64,000 bases of DNA from Centrapalus pauciflorus (Eukaryota > Streptophyta > Magnoliopsida > Asterales > Asteraceae): positions 283,001-347,000 of the forward strand of contig JAANYP010000254.1 of assembly GCA_020465985.1 (NCBI GenBank), given 5' to 3'. Position 1 is the stretch's first letter. Every line of letters begins with the position of its first letter. This document shows, piece after piece, positions 53,181 through 63,922 of the stretch. The position numbers and the translations under genes were made by a program. The notes under the pieces are model-generated. The model made no database searches, was not told the DNA's origin, and saw only the letters and a list, made by a program, of their open reading frames with translations.

Positions 53181-56025
53181 TGATTTACCTACAAGTCACA
53201 ATAAACAGTGAGGTACCCACTTGAAAATGGGTCCTTTGGAGTTAGGTAAATCATGCGGTGCAATGTTAGGTACGGTTTCAGCAATATTCTTAACTTTAGG
53301 AACCCATTTCTTGACAGTTTTCCTGGGTATCCACTTTTGAACAGTTCTTTTAGGAACTGATTTGGAAGATGATATCTTTGGAACCCATTTCTGTCTAGAC
53401 TTGGGAACCTTGATCTTTTCTACCCGCACATGCACATTTGACTTGGAAAAGATTTTGCATTCAAAGCATGACAATCAACAGAGTTCAATGATACCAAATC
53501 AGCACAAGAGTATTTTAGACATGTTTTAGTAGCTAAGTTATTACAGACATTTTTCCCTAAGGAACTATTCCTTCTGTAAAAATACTATATTTTATCTTCC
53601 ACTCTTTTCGAAGACTATCCATTTTCTTTCCAGTCTACTTCATTCGCCAAACTTGCTTGATGATCTTTTCACAAGATAATCTGACATAAATGAAGAACAA
53701 AAAAATTGTCGAATGGGAATACATATTATTCTGCAAAATTTTCTTACCATGAGAAGAACATGAACTCTTTGCTTTGGTAAACTTTTAAGATGATGATTCA
53801 CCTTTTTCAAATGTTGAAGGAGCAAATGCAACTTATTCTTATAACAGGTGATGAAACTGATACAACTTTGGAGCTGTAGGTACTTGTTTCAAGATACCAA
53901 CTATTCCCTTAGTTTTAATAGTCCCTTTTGTGTTAAGAGGTTTAACAAATTTATCAATCTTAACAAAAAGTTCATTAGAAGGATAAACCTTAGAGTTCAT
54001 AAACAGATAAAATTCTTTTTCTGAGTTAATGGTTTGTGCAAGAGAATAAGTATTCTGAACAGGTTGAGAGGAGTCCAGGCTGTTTTGCAAGTTTTAATTC
54101 TAAACCTTGAATTACAGCTTGGAATTTTAAATGTTCTTCCTCAAAAGTTTTGATTTTTAATTCAAGATCAGAGTTTATCTTCTCAAGAACTGAATTAGGA
54201 ATGTATGGCTTTTGAGGAAGAATTGTATTTTCAGATAGATCCTTATCAGAATATGTCTGAATGAAATATTTTGTTTTTGGTGGATCTTTATAACTTTCAT
54301 TAAGAAGGTTATAATCCAAATCAAGTTGCATTTTGTCTTCATTCAACCTTTTCAGATCTTCTACTGATTCCACTTCCTCAGAAGCTTTAAAAAATACCAT
54401 TTTCAATCCTAAATTCATGTATCTTGTATCATATAACGTTGGTGAACACGAAATTGCTTTCGAAAGGTACATAGGATTGTTACAACCAATACCAGTTTTT
54501 GAATTTTAAAAATCAATATCTTTTGGTTGGTTTAAGTGAACTGTTTGATATGTTTGACCTCTTTTCAGTAATTCATCTTCTAAGGTTTTTATTTTCTCAT
54601 AAAGCTTTGTTCTTTTTGCAAAGATTGAATTGTATTTTAAAGAACAATTAGCGTATTCTAATTCAGCTAATTAAGTTTCTCATTTATATCGGTAATAGTG
54701 ATACTCAGATTCTTATTTTCAAGATGAAGTTTGTTGAATTTTTCTTCCACAACTAAAACAGATTGCAAAGCAAATGCCTTATCCATGGAAAATTCTAACA
54801 CTAGCATGCTCAAGTCTTAATTTATTTTCCGGAGAATGGACATTCTTTTTCTCGGCTTTCAATGATTTTTCAAATCTTTTAAGCATATAAGCCATTTGAA
54901 CTAACTTATTTTCATTTTCATAGGAATCTACCTCAGGTGTCTCAAACTTGTCTGAAGCGTCAGAATCAGATCCATCATCCTCTTGTGCTGGACTGCATTC
55001 TTCTCCTCCCGTGGCCATCAGTGCTACATCATCTCTCAGTTCAGTCTCTGAATATGTATCATCTTTCTTTTCTTTTTCCTCTTCTTCATCAGTCATACCA
55101 ACCCAGACTTCATCTTCAGCGATCATGGCCGACTCGCTTTGTTCAGACTCTGATATATTCTGAAAGATTTCGGACTTAAAACAGATATGTGCATCAACAT
55201 CAAGAATGTCTCTCATCATCAGAGAGTTTCAGCCATTGATCATCTTCAGCCATAAGTGCCTTCCCGGCTTCCTGTTGTTTAGCCAACAACGCCTTCCTGG
55301 TGTAGTATTCCGAATTCTTCACTACAGTCTTTCGGCATTCCCGAGCAGAGTGACCCCACTTGCCACAATTATAACATTTTGGCTCATTATCCTTTTGGAC
55401 AGGCTTCTCTTGATGATCATACTTCTCGTATTTATTTTGGCTGGTCTCCCCGAACTTGTCATACATTTCACGCTTTTCATACTTTCGAGATCCAGTTTTA
55501 TAACGCAACTTGTTGTTTGTTGGTTTGCGATAAAACTTTTTCTAGAATGCCTTCGTTAGCAGAGCCATTTGCCTTTTCATGTCTTCTATTTCAGAGTCCG
55601 CTGAAGAGTCGGATGATTCAGAATCTGATGAGCTGCTTACCACTAGCAGCTTCTCTTTCTTAGATTTGAACTTGTATTTCTTATCAGCTAGGAGAGCCAA
55701 TGGGTCCACAGTAGCCTTCTCTGCTTGTTTCTTCCCAGAAACTTTCCAAAGAACAACCTCCTGGTAGTTGTTGAGATTCTCATAGACCATGTGAATACGC
55801 ATGCCATCAATATCATTTGTCTGTTGGATAAACCTAGCATATTTCTCTCATTCCGTGTTGAGGACATTCGAAAACTTGACATTGATGTCCAAGTTTGATT
55901 TTGTTACCCCATTCCTCTTTAACTCACTGACCAGATTGACAAACCGTAAGTATGTATTCTCCAACGGTTCCCCTTCTCTTGCCCTAAAGTTCTCAAAAGA
56001 CATTGTTAACTTTGATTCCCAGTAT
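53181..56025 (-). pseudogene. gag: Element G gag (capsid part, zinc knuckle, coiled coil, KWVPK tail)
   Basis: In order on the minus strand: capsid region (FENFRAREGEPLENTYLRF; VNLVSELKRNGVTKSNLD; stop near 55848), Ser/Asp-rich SSSSDSESSDSSADSE, zinc knuckle CYNCGKWGHSAREC (about 55375-55334), acidic segment, coiled coil (55219-53640) with HLNQPK and GIGCNNPMYLSKA and LYDTRYMNLG, and a tail with four KWVPK-like motifs (QKWVPKI, QKWIPRK, KKWVPKV, FKWVPH) ending next to the protease. Multiple stops and shifts. The N-terminal capsid is cut off by element I near 56025. Confidence 0.8.
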
Positions 56026-56336
56026 ATTTTGCACTCAAACACAATAACCAAACGATTGTATTAAAAATATGAATTTTACAAAGAGAGAATTTGAGGCGCT
56101 CAATCTCCAAGAACTTTCACACTCTCAAAAACATGCACTTAGGTGGAGGCTACTTGGAGGCTTCTTTAAAACCCTAGGAGAACAATACTATATATACCTA
56201 AGCTTACATTGGGGGTTTGTCCAAACACTCCCCTCAAAGTCTAGGAAATTACGATTCCCCACAAAATAAACTATTCCTATTTATAAATTGAACTTAGACT
56301 TTTATTATATTTAATTATACACTATTTTAGGGCTAA
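56026..56336 (-). repeat. Element I 3' LTR (about 310 bp)
   Basis: Starts TGTTAGCCCTAAAATAG at 56336, directly after the tract TAAAGGGGAGAT, and ends near GAGTGCA (56030) or GGGAATCA (56013). A TATA box GGTATATATAGT lies near 56204-56193. The exact end is uncertain because the 5' LTR is not in view. Confidence 0.7.
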
Positions 56337-56910
56337 CAATCTCCCCTTTAGTGTATAATTAAATATTTACAATTAAGCGCAATTACACAAGCTTCAATTA
56401 CAAGAAATAAAATTTCTAACAATCTCCCCCTTCTTATAATCAAGGCTTGTATCCTTCTGAAGTCTTGGGCTCTAAACTCTGATCTCTGAACTTTGAAGTA
56501 TCTCATTGATCTTCTTCAGATGACTCTCCCCTTAAATGTTTCAGATCGGTGGCTCTCCCCTTACATTTAGTAGGTCTTTCTCCAGTAAAGAACTTTAGCA
56601 TACTTTGCAACTCTTTTCAAAACATTCTCCCCTTCATGATGATCATGAGAATTATGATCATCATGTAATCCCTTCAACTCTCCCCTTCAAATGAACAACC
56701 TCAATGTGTCTTCAAATCTTCTTTCTTCGTTGAAACAGATGATTACAGACTCAGAAAGAAAATATTACATTTAAGAACATTACAGACACAGAAATACTTA
56801 TCTCTCTCATGTTACAAACTCAATCAGTAACTCTCCCCCTCAATAACAGAATATAAACATTTACATCATAATAATTTATCTCCCCTTCAAAACTATAATC
56901 TCTCCCTCAT
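56337..56910 (-). repeat. Cluster of nine polypurine tracts (element I)
   Basis: On the minus strand GAAGGGGAGA or a close variant occurs near 56340, 56422, 56524, 56552, 56626, 56679, 56831, 56879 and 56902. The one at 56340 borders the LTR. A perfect 12-bp inverted repeat CATGATGATCAT/ATGATCATCATG with 7-base loop lies at 56635-56665. Multiple tracts before the 3' LTR are a Sirevirus trait, but nine in 570 bases is dense. Confidence 0.85.
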
Positions 56911-57796
56911 TACAAAATATTTAGGACAAAAAGGATATTATAGTGAAGTTCATGGCATTGCAACCCGAATATAAGAAAATGAAACAAATTCATTTGTAAG
57001 TAACAATATCCACATAGGAGTTCTGTTTGCACAATAGACTGAGTCTATGTGACCTACGTTCAACGCTGGTGTGACATTAACACTGGTAGGATTTCTAAAT
57101 ATTCATCGTGAAATCCTTTATCATGAAAGAATCACTCATATTTGTTGCGGCTTTGTCTCGGTAAACAAGCTTTTTATAGTCACGCAGACTATAGACTCCA
57201 TGTGTCCAAGAAGTGTATAACATTAAGCTCTAGACTCAAAGTGCATCAACTGAAGTCGATGACCGGAGAGGATGTCTTCCTTGTTTCAATATCAACAATA
57301 TCCAAATGATATGTCGATAGAGCGTGTGATATAACTCTGTGTAAAATAAAACAGAAGTATTTTAAGAGACGACTGAGTAGCTAGGGGGTTTAGTTTATGC
57401 ATCTCTAGGTTCATGACGTCTTGCTCAATACCTAATTCCAACACATGGAATTTGGTAGCAGATATAGGGAACCCAACAGACTAACACGGTGTCGGTAGGA
57501 TTCTCTTTTTCTTTTAATCCTTTCTCACCCCTCAGCTCTCGTCATTTTTCAATTATACTCCCTCCGGCTCACTTTTAAAATACATTGACAGTTAGAAAGC
57601 ATAGCATTGTTAGCTCATGATGCACCCCCATCTCCTTTTGATAACCCCTCTCATTTGCATTTTATCTATGCTCGACCCTGTTAGTACCCCGTGGTAACTA
57701 ACACTCCTCAACTAATTGACCTGAGAACCCTTACTCACACAAACTAAAGTGGTTTGCTCCTTGGGTAGGTCTTCCGGCTCCAGTTAGACAATTGGA

Positions 57797-57889
<93 letters not shown>

Positions 57890-58436
57890 CTAATCACACA
57901 CATTGTGCATCATCCGAGTCAGCATGATATCTTGAAAGATATAGCAGTTAAGCTCATGGGGTATTTCAGAAGATGGATGAGAGTTGAATGAAATATCTTG
58001 GGAAGTTTGAGAAACTGTATGAGAGAACTTCAACAGAGAGTCTGATATGAGATTTGCAAATGAATCGGACTATCATGAAAGAATTAGCTTGTATAGGAAA
58101 AACTTGATGTATGAGAGAATCAGAGTACATGGGAGAAATAAGTTTGAGAGAATCTCAAGAAGAATGAGATCAAAATCATCACGAAGATTAGATTGATTAA
58201 TCTTGGTGGAAATTTATTCAGTCAGAGAATCAGATTATTCTAACAAAACCTTTTAAAGTGTGAATTTGAGTATTCAAAATGCTTACACACTATTCGATAA
58301 GATGTCATCTTCAAAGCGCATCTGAAACTCTCCCTGCGAATAAGAATAGTATCAGTGAAACATAAAATGTTATGAGTGAATTTCAAGAATGAAACTCAAA
58401 TTCAAACTTGATAAGCATAAAAAGTAGGGAAATTCC
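56911..58436 (-). other. Element I 3' noncoding region
   Basis: No gene. Apart from the microsatellite at 57800-57888, one plant-MITE-like end (TACTCCCTCCGGCTC, 57560) without a partner, and repeated AGAGAATCAGA-type phrases at 58030-58220, I see nothing recognisable. An ORF3, if once present, is deleted. Confidence 0.5.
57800..57888. repeat. (AT)n(GT)n compound microsatellite
   Basis: About 52 bases of AT followed by about 36 bases of GT. The ORF over it is an artefact. Confidence 0.97.
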
Positions 58437-60120
58437 AGGGAAGTCGAGGAACCACGGGTTCTAAACTGGCTGTTTAGAAACCATCTAAACATGAAAGAAT
58501 GGGTTTCGATCTGTCTTGATGCAGAAGCCATTGCCTTGAAGCATGGGTTCCACTGGGAAGTAAGTAGAAGCCTTTTTTTAAGATTGGGTCCTGAACTGAG
58601 TGATCTGAAGCCTTAACATTGCAGTCCGGGTTCCAATTTGAAGTGATCTGAAAACCATTTCACCTACAGAAATAATTCAAGTGCCCTTTGGTATCCATTG
58701 CCTTATGGATCCACGCGAGTTAGGTGATCTGGGTAGCACGAGTTTTGGTACCCATCTCCAAACAATTATTTTCTTCTTAGCAAACTCAGAAAATCAAGAC
58801 TTTTGTTGTTTAAGAAAAGTTTGATTTGACAGTGAAAGTTTTCCTTTGAAAGAATTGTCCGGTATTGGCCTGTTTTGGTAAAACGTCATCGATTTCTTAG
58901 AAGATTTCTTCTTAGAATGATGAGGAGTGTTACTAGAAACGTTTTGAAAAACATATTTTGATGAATCACTAGTGTGATTCTTAACCGGAAGCTCAAAAAT
59001 GATTTTCTCTTTTCCTTTGTTGATCTTATGAAGATACTGAAACTTTAAGTGAATAAAGTTATCAACATTATCATTGATTTTATTCGTCTCAGCCCTTCTG
59101 ATGATGAATGAGTCATTATCAAGATCAAGTTCAATTTCTTCATCAAGGTCCTGTTAAACGAGACTGTAGATTCACTTCCAATTTCTTGGCTGCTGTGCAA
59201 AACGGTCTTGGTACTCGTATCGCAATGAGTACTGCTTATAGACCCCAATCGGACAGGTAAATCGAAAGAACAACTTTAACCCTGGAAGACATGTTAAGGG
59301 TGTGTGTCATGGATTTGGGTGGTAACTGGGATGATCACCTTCCACTGGCTGAATTTTCCTAGAACAATAGTTACCATTCAACCATCAAAATGGCACTGTT
59401 TGAGTTTCTATATGGGAGAAAGTGTAGGACTCCAACTTGTTGGAAGGAAACAGGAGAAACTCCTATTGTCGAGCCAACTCTACTGCAAGAAACAAACGAA
59501 AAGATCCAACTCATCCGTCAATACATGAAAACGGCGCAAGATCGACAAAAGAATTACCATGATCGCCGTCACAAAGCTATCGAATTTCTGAAGGATGATT
59601 GGGTGTACTTGAAGGTATCCCCAATGAAAGGTGTCACAAGATTTGTTAAGAGAGGAAAGCTATCTCCTCGATTTGTAGGACCCTTTCGCATAATTGAAAG
59701 CACACTCAAGGTCAGAGATTTTATTCTCAAGAGATATGATATTCTCATAATGTATATCAGAAGAATTTGACTTAGAAAGTTTATCTTCAAGGGCCATGGC
59801 CTTCTGGTACCATTCAGTAAGATGATTAGAAAGATTTTTACATTGTTGCTCTCTAATTCGGTTCTCACTTTTTGACTTCTCAAGTCGCTTTGTGAATATT
59901 GTGAGTTGTCATTCATAAGACTTTCTCTCAAAGGTCCAAGCTTTCTTCTTTTCCTCAAAGTCCAAGTTCAAATTCTTGGAACAATCTTTGGCTATTGCAA
60001 GTTCTTTTACCTTTTCCTTAAGAACATTGTAGTTGTTTTCTCTAATTCATTCTTATTCTTTAAGCTTCTCGGATAACGTTTAAAAATCAGAGTAAGTATA
60101 AGACATGATTGTGGAGTGCA
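58437..60120 (-). pseudogene. gag: Element I gag: coiled coil and tail with an embedded gypsy fragment
   Basis: Minus-strand frame reads a coiled coil (KVKELAIAKDCSKNLNLDFE; TKRLEKSKSENRIREQQ) to SLENKISDL at 59706, and continues in the same frame at 59150 with DEEIELDLDNDSFIIRRAE if the inserted 59151-59705 and one copy of its flanking 8-bp repeat are ignored. It then runs through a Ser/Lys-rich stretch to WRWVPK and QWIPKG (about 58770-58670). After that come hairpin-like degenerate repeats (58680-58450) like those in the E gag-protease interval. Protease and all later domains are missing. Confidence 0.7.
59151..59705 (+). mobile_element. Ty3/gypsy integrase C-terminal fragment
   Basis: Plus-strand frame with one stop and minor damage reads GTRIAMSTAYRPQSDRQIER, WDDHLPLAEF, FEFLYGRKCRTP, AAQDRQKNYHDRRHK-type residues, DDWVYLKVSPMKGVTRFVK and LSPRFVGPFRIIE: the integrase core end and C-terminal domain of a Tekay/Del-type gypsy element. 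It stops before the chromodomain. No LTRs. Direct repeats TCAAGGTC (59143-59150, 59706-59713) flank it in the gag of I. Confidence 0.85.
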
Positions 60121-60635
60121 AAAGGTGGATCTTCTAGATTGGAAACTGGAAAAACTCAGAAACTTCACAAGTCCGGATGATGATTGTAACATCCCTAATA
60201 TAAATGCACTAGTAATTTACAATTTAAGGACTCAATTGATTATATTAATGGATTATCATTTTGATTTAAGCAAATTTCGTACGCAAATTTTTAAAATGAA
60301 AAATAATGAGGAGAAATCCTTATGGTTGTCTTTTGAACAAGCATAACCATGAGAAACTGGTTCAGATATTTAAAATGGTGCAAATAAGAAAAATACGAAG
60401 TTAAGGGGTGTAATGTGCAAATAAGGCAAAATAACAAATAAAAGGGAAAAACACCCATTTTAAACCTTTACACACTCTCTCTCTACTCTCCCGTCTCTCT
60501 CTCTCTCTCTCTCTAAGAACCCACGGTTCTTCACATATAGCAAATCAAGATCATCAAAAACACTGAATTAAGTGCTGGAAATTTGGATACAAGTCGCATA
60601 TAAGGAACTATTAACACTGCAAGCAACAAATTAAG

Positions 60636-61719
60636 GTAATATTTGCTCAGATTTACGAATTTTAGAGTTTTGTGTTCCGTTTTGGGTATGAACGGAATCA
60701 AATAATTTGGTTATGAATGTCATTGCAAGTTAGAAATTCTTATTGATATGTTTAAATCGAGTATTAGTGATGTTGTATATCAAATTTCAGATTCAGATTC
60801 AAGTTCTAAGTATGATTTTCGAAATCTGGTGTGTGTTTTAGTATGTGTTCTTCGACAGTGAAGAAAAACGGACAAAATAGACTGATTTTGGTATGAACTC
60901 GGATCTGATAAACACATCTCGGATGATTTAAAATTCGGATCATATGAATTCGGATCAAGCGAACTTCGGACCATAGGCAATCTCGGATGGAATTCTTGGA
61001 AAATCACTAAGTATAGACATAAATTTCGGACCAACAGTTCATCCGAATTTCGGATGGGGTTTACAAAGTAAATGCTAAGGATGGACTTCGGGCCATCTGA
61101 AATTTCAGTTCAATTCACTTAAATTTCCATAATCAAGTTTTAAGCAGATGCTGACATTGATACACTATTACACTGACATAACAAGATCTTTCTGGTGTTG
61201 TCTAACACACACTGATTCAGAGACAATTTACACTAAGTAAAACCACTGTGAGTAATAGATTATTATTCGATTATTTATTGTCTTTGCATGTGTTTACATT
61301 TCAATGGCATGTTCCTGTTGTTCAATACATCAATTGGCACTCACATATAATTTATTGTTATGATGCACACTCGTACTTGACATGTGACAAACATATAGCC
61401 AGCGTTCAATTGAAAATGCATCTCATATATCATGCTTGCACTGCATGATAATTACTTCACAATCTGATGCGACAGGGACTGGGGCTGACAGCAGGCCACT
61501 GTCGGGGACTGATCATCCCATACACTTTCCTGGTCAGGTTCAGCACATCCCTGATCAGCATTTTGAACTGCTAACCCCATGCTTGCACTACATAGTTTTT
61601 CAATTACTATCGGGCTTGCACTGCCCAATTTGACAATAGTTTGTAAAGAAATATTTGTGGAATCTATAATCTGTTATCTCACTAAGCATTTGCTTACCGT
61701 TGACTCTCAATGTTTTCAG
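60636..61719 (+). other. Element J: predicted leader intron inside the LTR
   Basis: Donor AAATTAAG|GTAATATT at 60636 and acceptor CAATGTTTTCAG|GCAAAGG at 61719 (1084 bases). The block TCACTAAGCATTTGCTTACC (61679-61698) and the exon start GCAAAGGCAAAGGTGTAGCT match A and B. Half-site array inside. Confidence 0.6.
60897..61092. repeat. CCGAA/TTCGGAT half-site array in LTR J
   Basis: About ten TTCGGAT, CTCGGAT or TTCGGACC half-sites and one ATCCGAATTTCGGAT, a spaced palindrome, in about 200 bases. This is the most degenerate of the four arrays in the window. Confidence 0.75.
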
Positions 61720-62225
61720 GCAAAGGCAAAGGTGTAGCTCAACCTTCCAACTAGGATATCACTTCCAATTTTCTCGATGACCTTAGAAGCTATTTGGTAC
61801 ATGGACGATATAGCTTTGGGGCTGGGATTTAATGCGTTTAAAACAATTCATGATGTTGTATAGTTAGACTATATCAATGTAGACATATACATTTCTTGCT
61901 TTAGTGTGGAACTGCTTAAATCTGTGTTAAGTCTATCAATTTTAAATTTCATGTTAATTATTGGGTTGTGTGTTGATCCTGGTGTCATCAATTATATCAA
62001 TAATCAAGGAGGATGTCTCAGTTTGGTATCAAAGCATTAGTTTGAGGTTTCAAGTGTCCGCGAGGACTTGGACTCAAATTTAGGTTATGATATGAGAATG
62101 GACTCCTAGGAAATGATCTAAACTAAGGTAGGATTGACATGCACATGGGGACAAATAAAGGGAAACTGTAAACATTAGGATTCAGAAATTAATGTTCTAA
62201 ATATTATTTGTTATATTTCAAAACA

Positions 62226-63922
62226 TGTCAAGAGACGATATGACTCCTAAGCAGATGTTCTAGATGATGCAAACTCTCATGGAATAGAATAACGAGTTAC
62301 AGGCCAAAAGAATGGTTGAGCAGGCTTAGTCATTCGTTGATCAATTAAGGGCCAGAGACGAGGTCGAAACCAACAGAAAGGCTGACAAAAGAAAGAATAG
62401 GAACAACAACAACAACAACAACAACAACAAGGAGAACAAGAGGAAAGACAAGAAGACACTGGTTCTTCTAACAAAGCAAAGGGGTGTAGGTTTAAGGACT
62501 TCAAAAGTAATGGAGCTGTTACTTTTGATGGGACTGGTGATGCCGTTACGGCACTGGAGTGCATCACCACCACTGAAAGAACTTTCCGAATCAGCGACTG
62601 CGCTGAAAAGGACATTCTTCGGTTTGCAACCGCGATGTTTGCAAGGGACCCAGTCATGTGGTGGGACGCGATGATTAATGTGCTGACGATGGAGGTAGTG
62701 TCGCACATGTCCTGGAAGAAATTCAAGGAAGTATTCTCTCAACAATACTGTCCTGTCGACGAAAAGCGCCGTCTTGAGGCAAAATTTTTAAATCTGACAC
62801 AAGGAACAAAGACAGTTGCACAATACACTGTCGAGTTCACTCGTCTAAGTTTGTTCGCACCCCATCAAGTCGATACGAAGGAAAGAAAGATATGCCGATT
62901 TGAGGCCGGTTTGGATTACGAAATTCAAACGATGAGCAGCGTTCGGTACACAACTTTTGCTAGTATGTTGGAGGCTGCTCGAAATGTAGAGCAGATTGTG
63001 TTGTTATCTGGGTACGTTATGGGATCAACTGCTGCAGTACCGACTCAACTGTCGCCGCCAAAAAGGCAATGGGAGTCTGGATCATCCCAATCCTCTCTGC
63101 AATCAAATCAACCATCTTCTTCGCCAAAGAAGGGAAAGGCCTTTTCGGCCAGTTCTGAGACAAAGGACAGTAGGCGATGCAGAAAGACGCACTCTGGGGA
63201 GTGTAAAAATCAAGACATATATTGTTTCTGTTGTGGGCAGAAAGGCCATCATTGGGAGCATTGCCCACAAAAAGGCGATACGTGCTACAACTGCCATAGA
63301 ATTGGCCACTTTGCCAAAGACTGCCCAAGACCCCCAAGAGATCAAAGTGCTCAGCAATCAACAACGAGATCTTCTGGAGCTTCCACTACTCGCAGGGATC
63401 AATCTCAAAGGGCTCCAACAAGGGCTTTGCAGATCACAGTTGAGGAAGCAAACGATGACTCGGAGGTGGTCACTGGTACGTTTCTCGTAAATTCAATTCC
63501 TGCATGAATTCTCTTTGATTCCAGAGCCAATCGTTTGTTTGTCTTCACTTCATTTGCTCATTAATTAAACATGCCTACATCAAACTTGCAATTTGTGCTT
63601 GACATTGTAACTGCTAGCAATATGTTAGTTAAGGAAGACAAAGTATAGGAATTGTACCTTACTGATAGAGGATGTAGTGTTCAACCTAGACTTAATTCCC
63701 ATGGAGATCGGGGAATTTGATGTTATTGTGGGTATGGACTAGCTTGTCCATAACAAGGCTCAAAATGCATGCAAAAAGAGAATGATCAAGATTACTACAC
63801 CTGAGGGTCGAGACATTTGTATCTACGGTGAAAGACAAAAAGGCGACTTATGCCTTATTTCAATCGCTAAGGCCCGAAAGCACGTTGCTAAGGGTTGTTC
63901 TGCTTATTTAGCCTACGCTGTA
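62226..63922 (+). pseudogene. gag-pol: Element J gag and protease remnant
   Basis: Start ATG 62226 with stops soon after; an (AAC)n run at 62402-62430 would encode poly-Asn. After a frameshift the Gag domain reads CRFKDFKSNGAVTFDG, MFARDPVMWWDAMINV, YCPVDEKRRLEAKFLNLTQG and two knuckles, CFCCGQKGHHWEHC and CYNCHRIGHFAKDC (63225-63330). The protease begins VTGTFLVNSIPA, then a TGA, then LFDSRA, in which the catalytic Gly is Arg. Beyond 63600 the sense can only be followed in fragments by comparison with B. Nonfunctional. Confidence 0.83.

Larger units (their letters stand above)
41513..56025 (-). mobile_element. Element G: minus-strand Sirevirus-like Ty1/copia, host of F, H and I
   Basis: Minus-strand gag (56025-53181), protease-integrase-RT (53180-51189), RT end and RNase H (43678-42482) and the region before ORF3 (42481-41513). 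H splits its RT between QMDVKT halves with GTCTT duplications. F interrupts it before ORF3 and I interrupts its gag. LTRs and ORF3 are outside the window. Many stops and frameshifts throughout. Confidence 0.85.
56026..60184 (-). mobile_element. Element I: copia deletion derivative lacking pol
   Basis: Minus-strand order: Gag coiled-coil and tail (60120-58437), noncoding 3' region, a cluster of polypurine tracts (56910-56337) and a 3' LTR ending somewhere between 56030 and 56013, where G gag resumes. Protease, integrase, RT and RNase H are absent. Element J cuts it at 60185, so its gag start and 5' LTR are off-window or lost. A gypsy integrase fragment lies inside its gag. Confidence 0.72.
60185..62020 (+). 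repeat. Element J 5' LTR (1836 bp)
   Basis: TGTAACATCCC to GGATGTCTCA (a TCA end, probably mutated from ACA). Promoter near 60430-60450 (AAATAAAAGGG), then a CT microsatellite leader (60470-60513) and an inverted repeat AAGAACC/GGTTCTT (60513-60529). CCGAA/TTCGGAT half-sites cluster at 60897-61092 inside a predicted intron. Confidence 0.85.

Noticed and set aside
57560..57580. Stowaway/mariner-like MITE end TACTCCCTCCGGCTC
   Set aside because: Only one end is seen; no matching inverted end with TA duplication was found nearby.
57797..57991. 64-codon ORF of Tyr-Ile and Val-Cys repeats
   Set aside because: Translation of the AT/GT microsatellite.
62277..62745. Two minus-strand ORFs with Leu or Cys runs
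   Set aside because: Antisense of the (AAC)n and gag region of element J.
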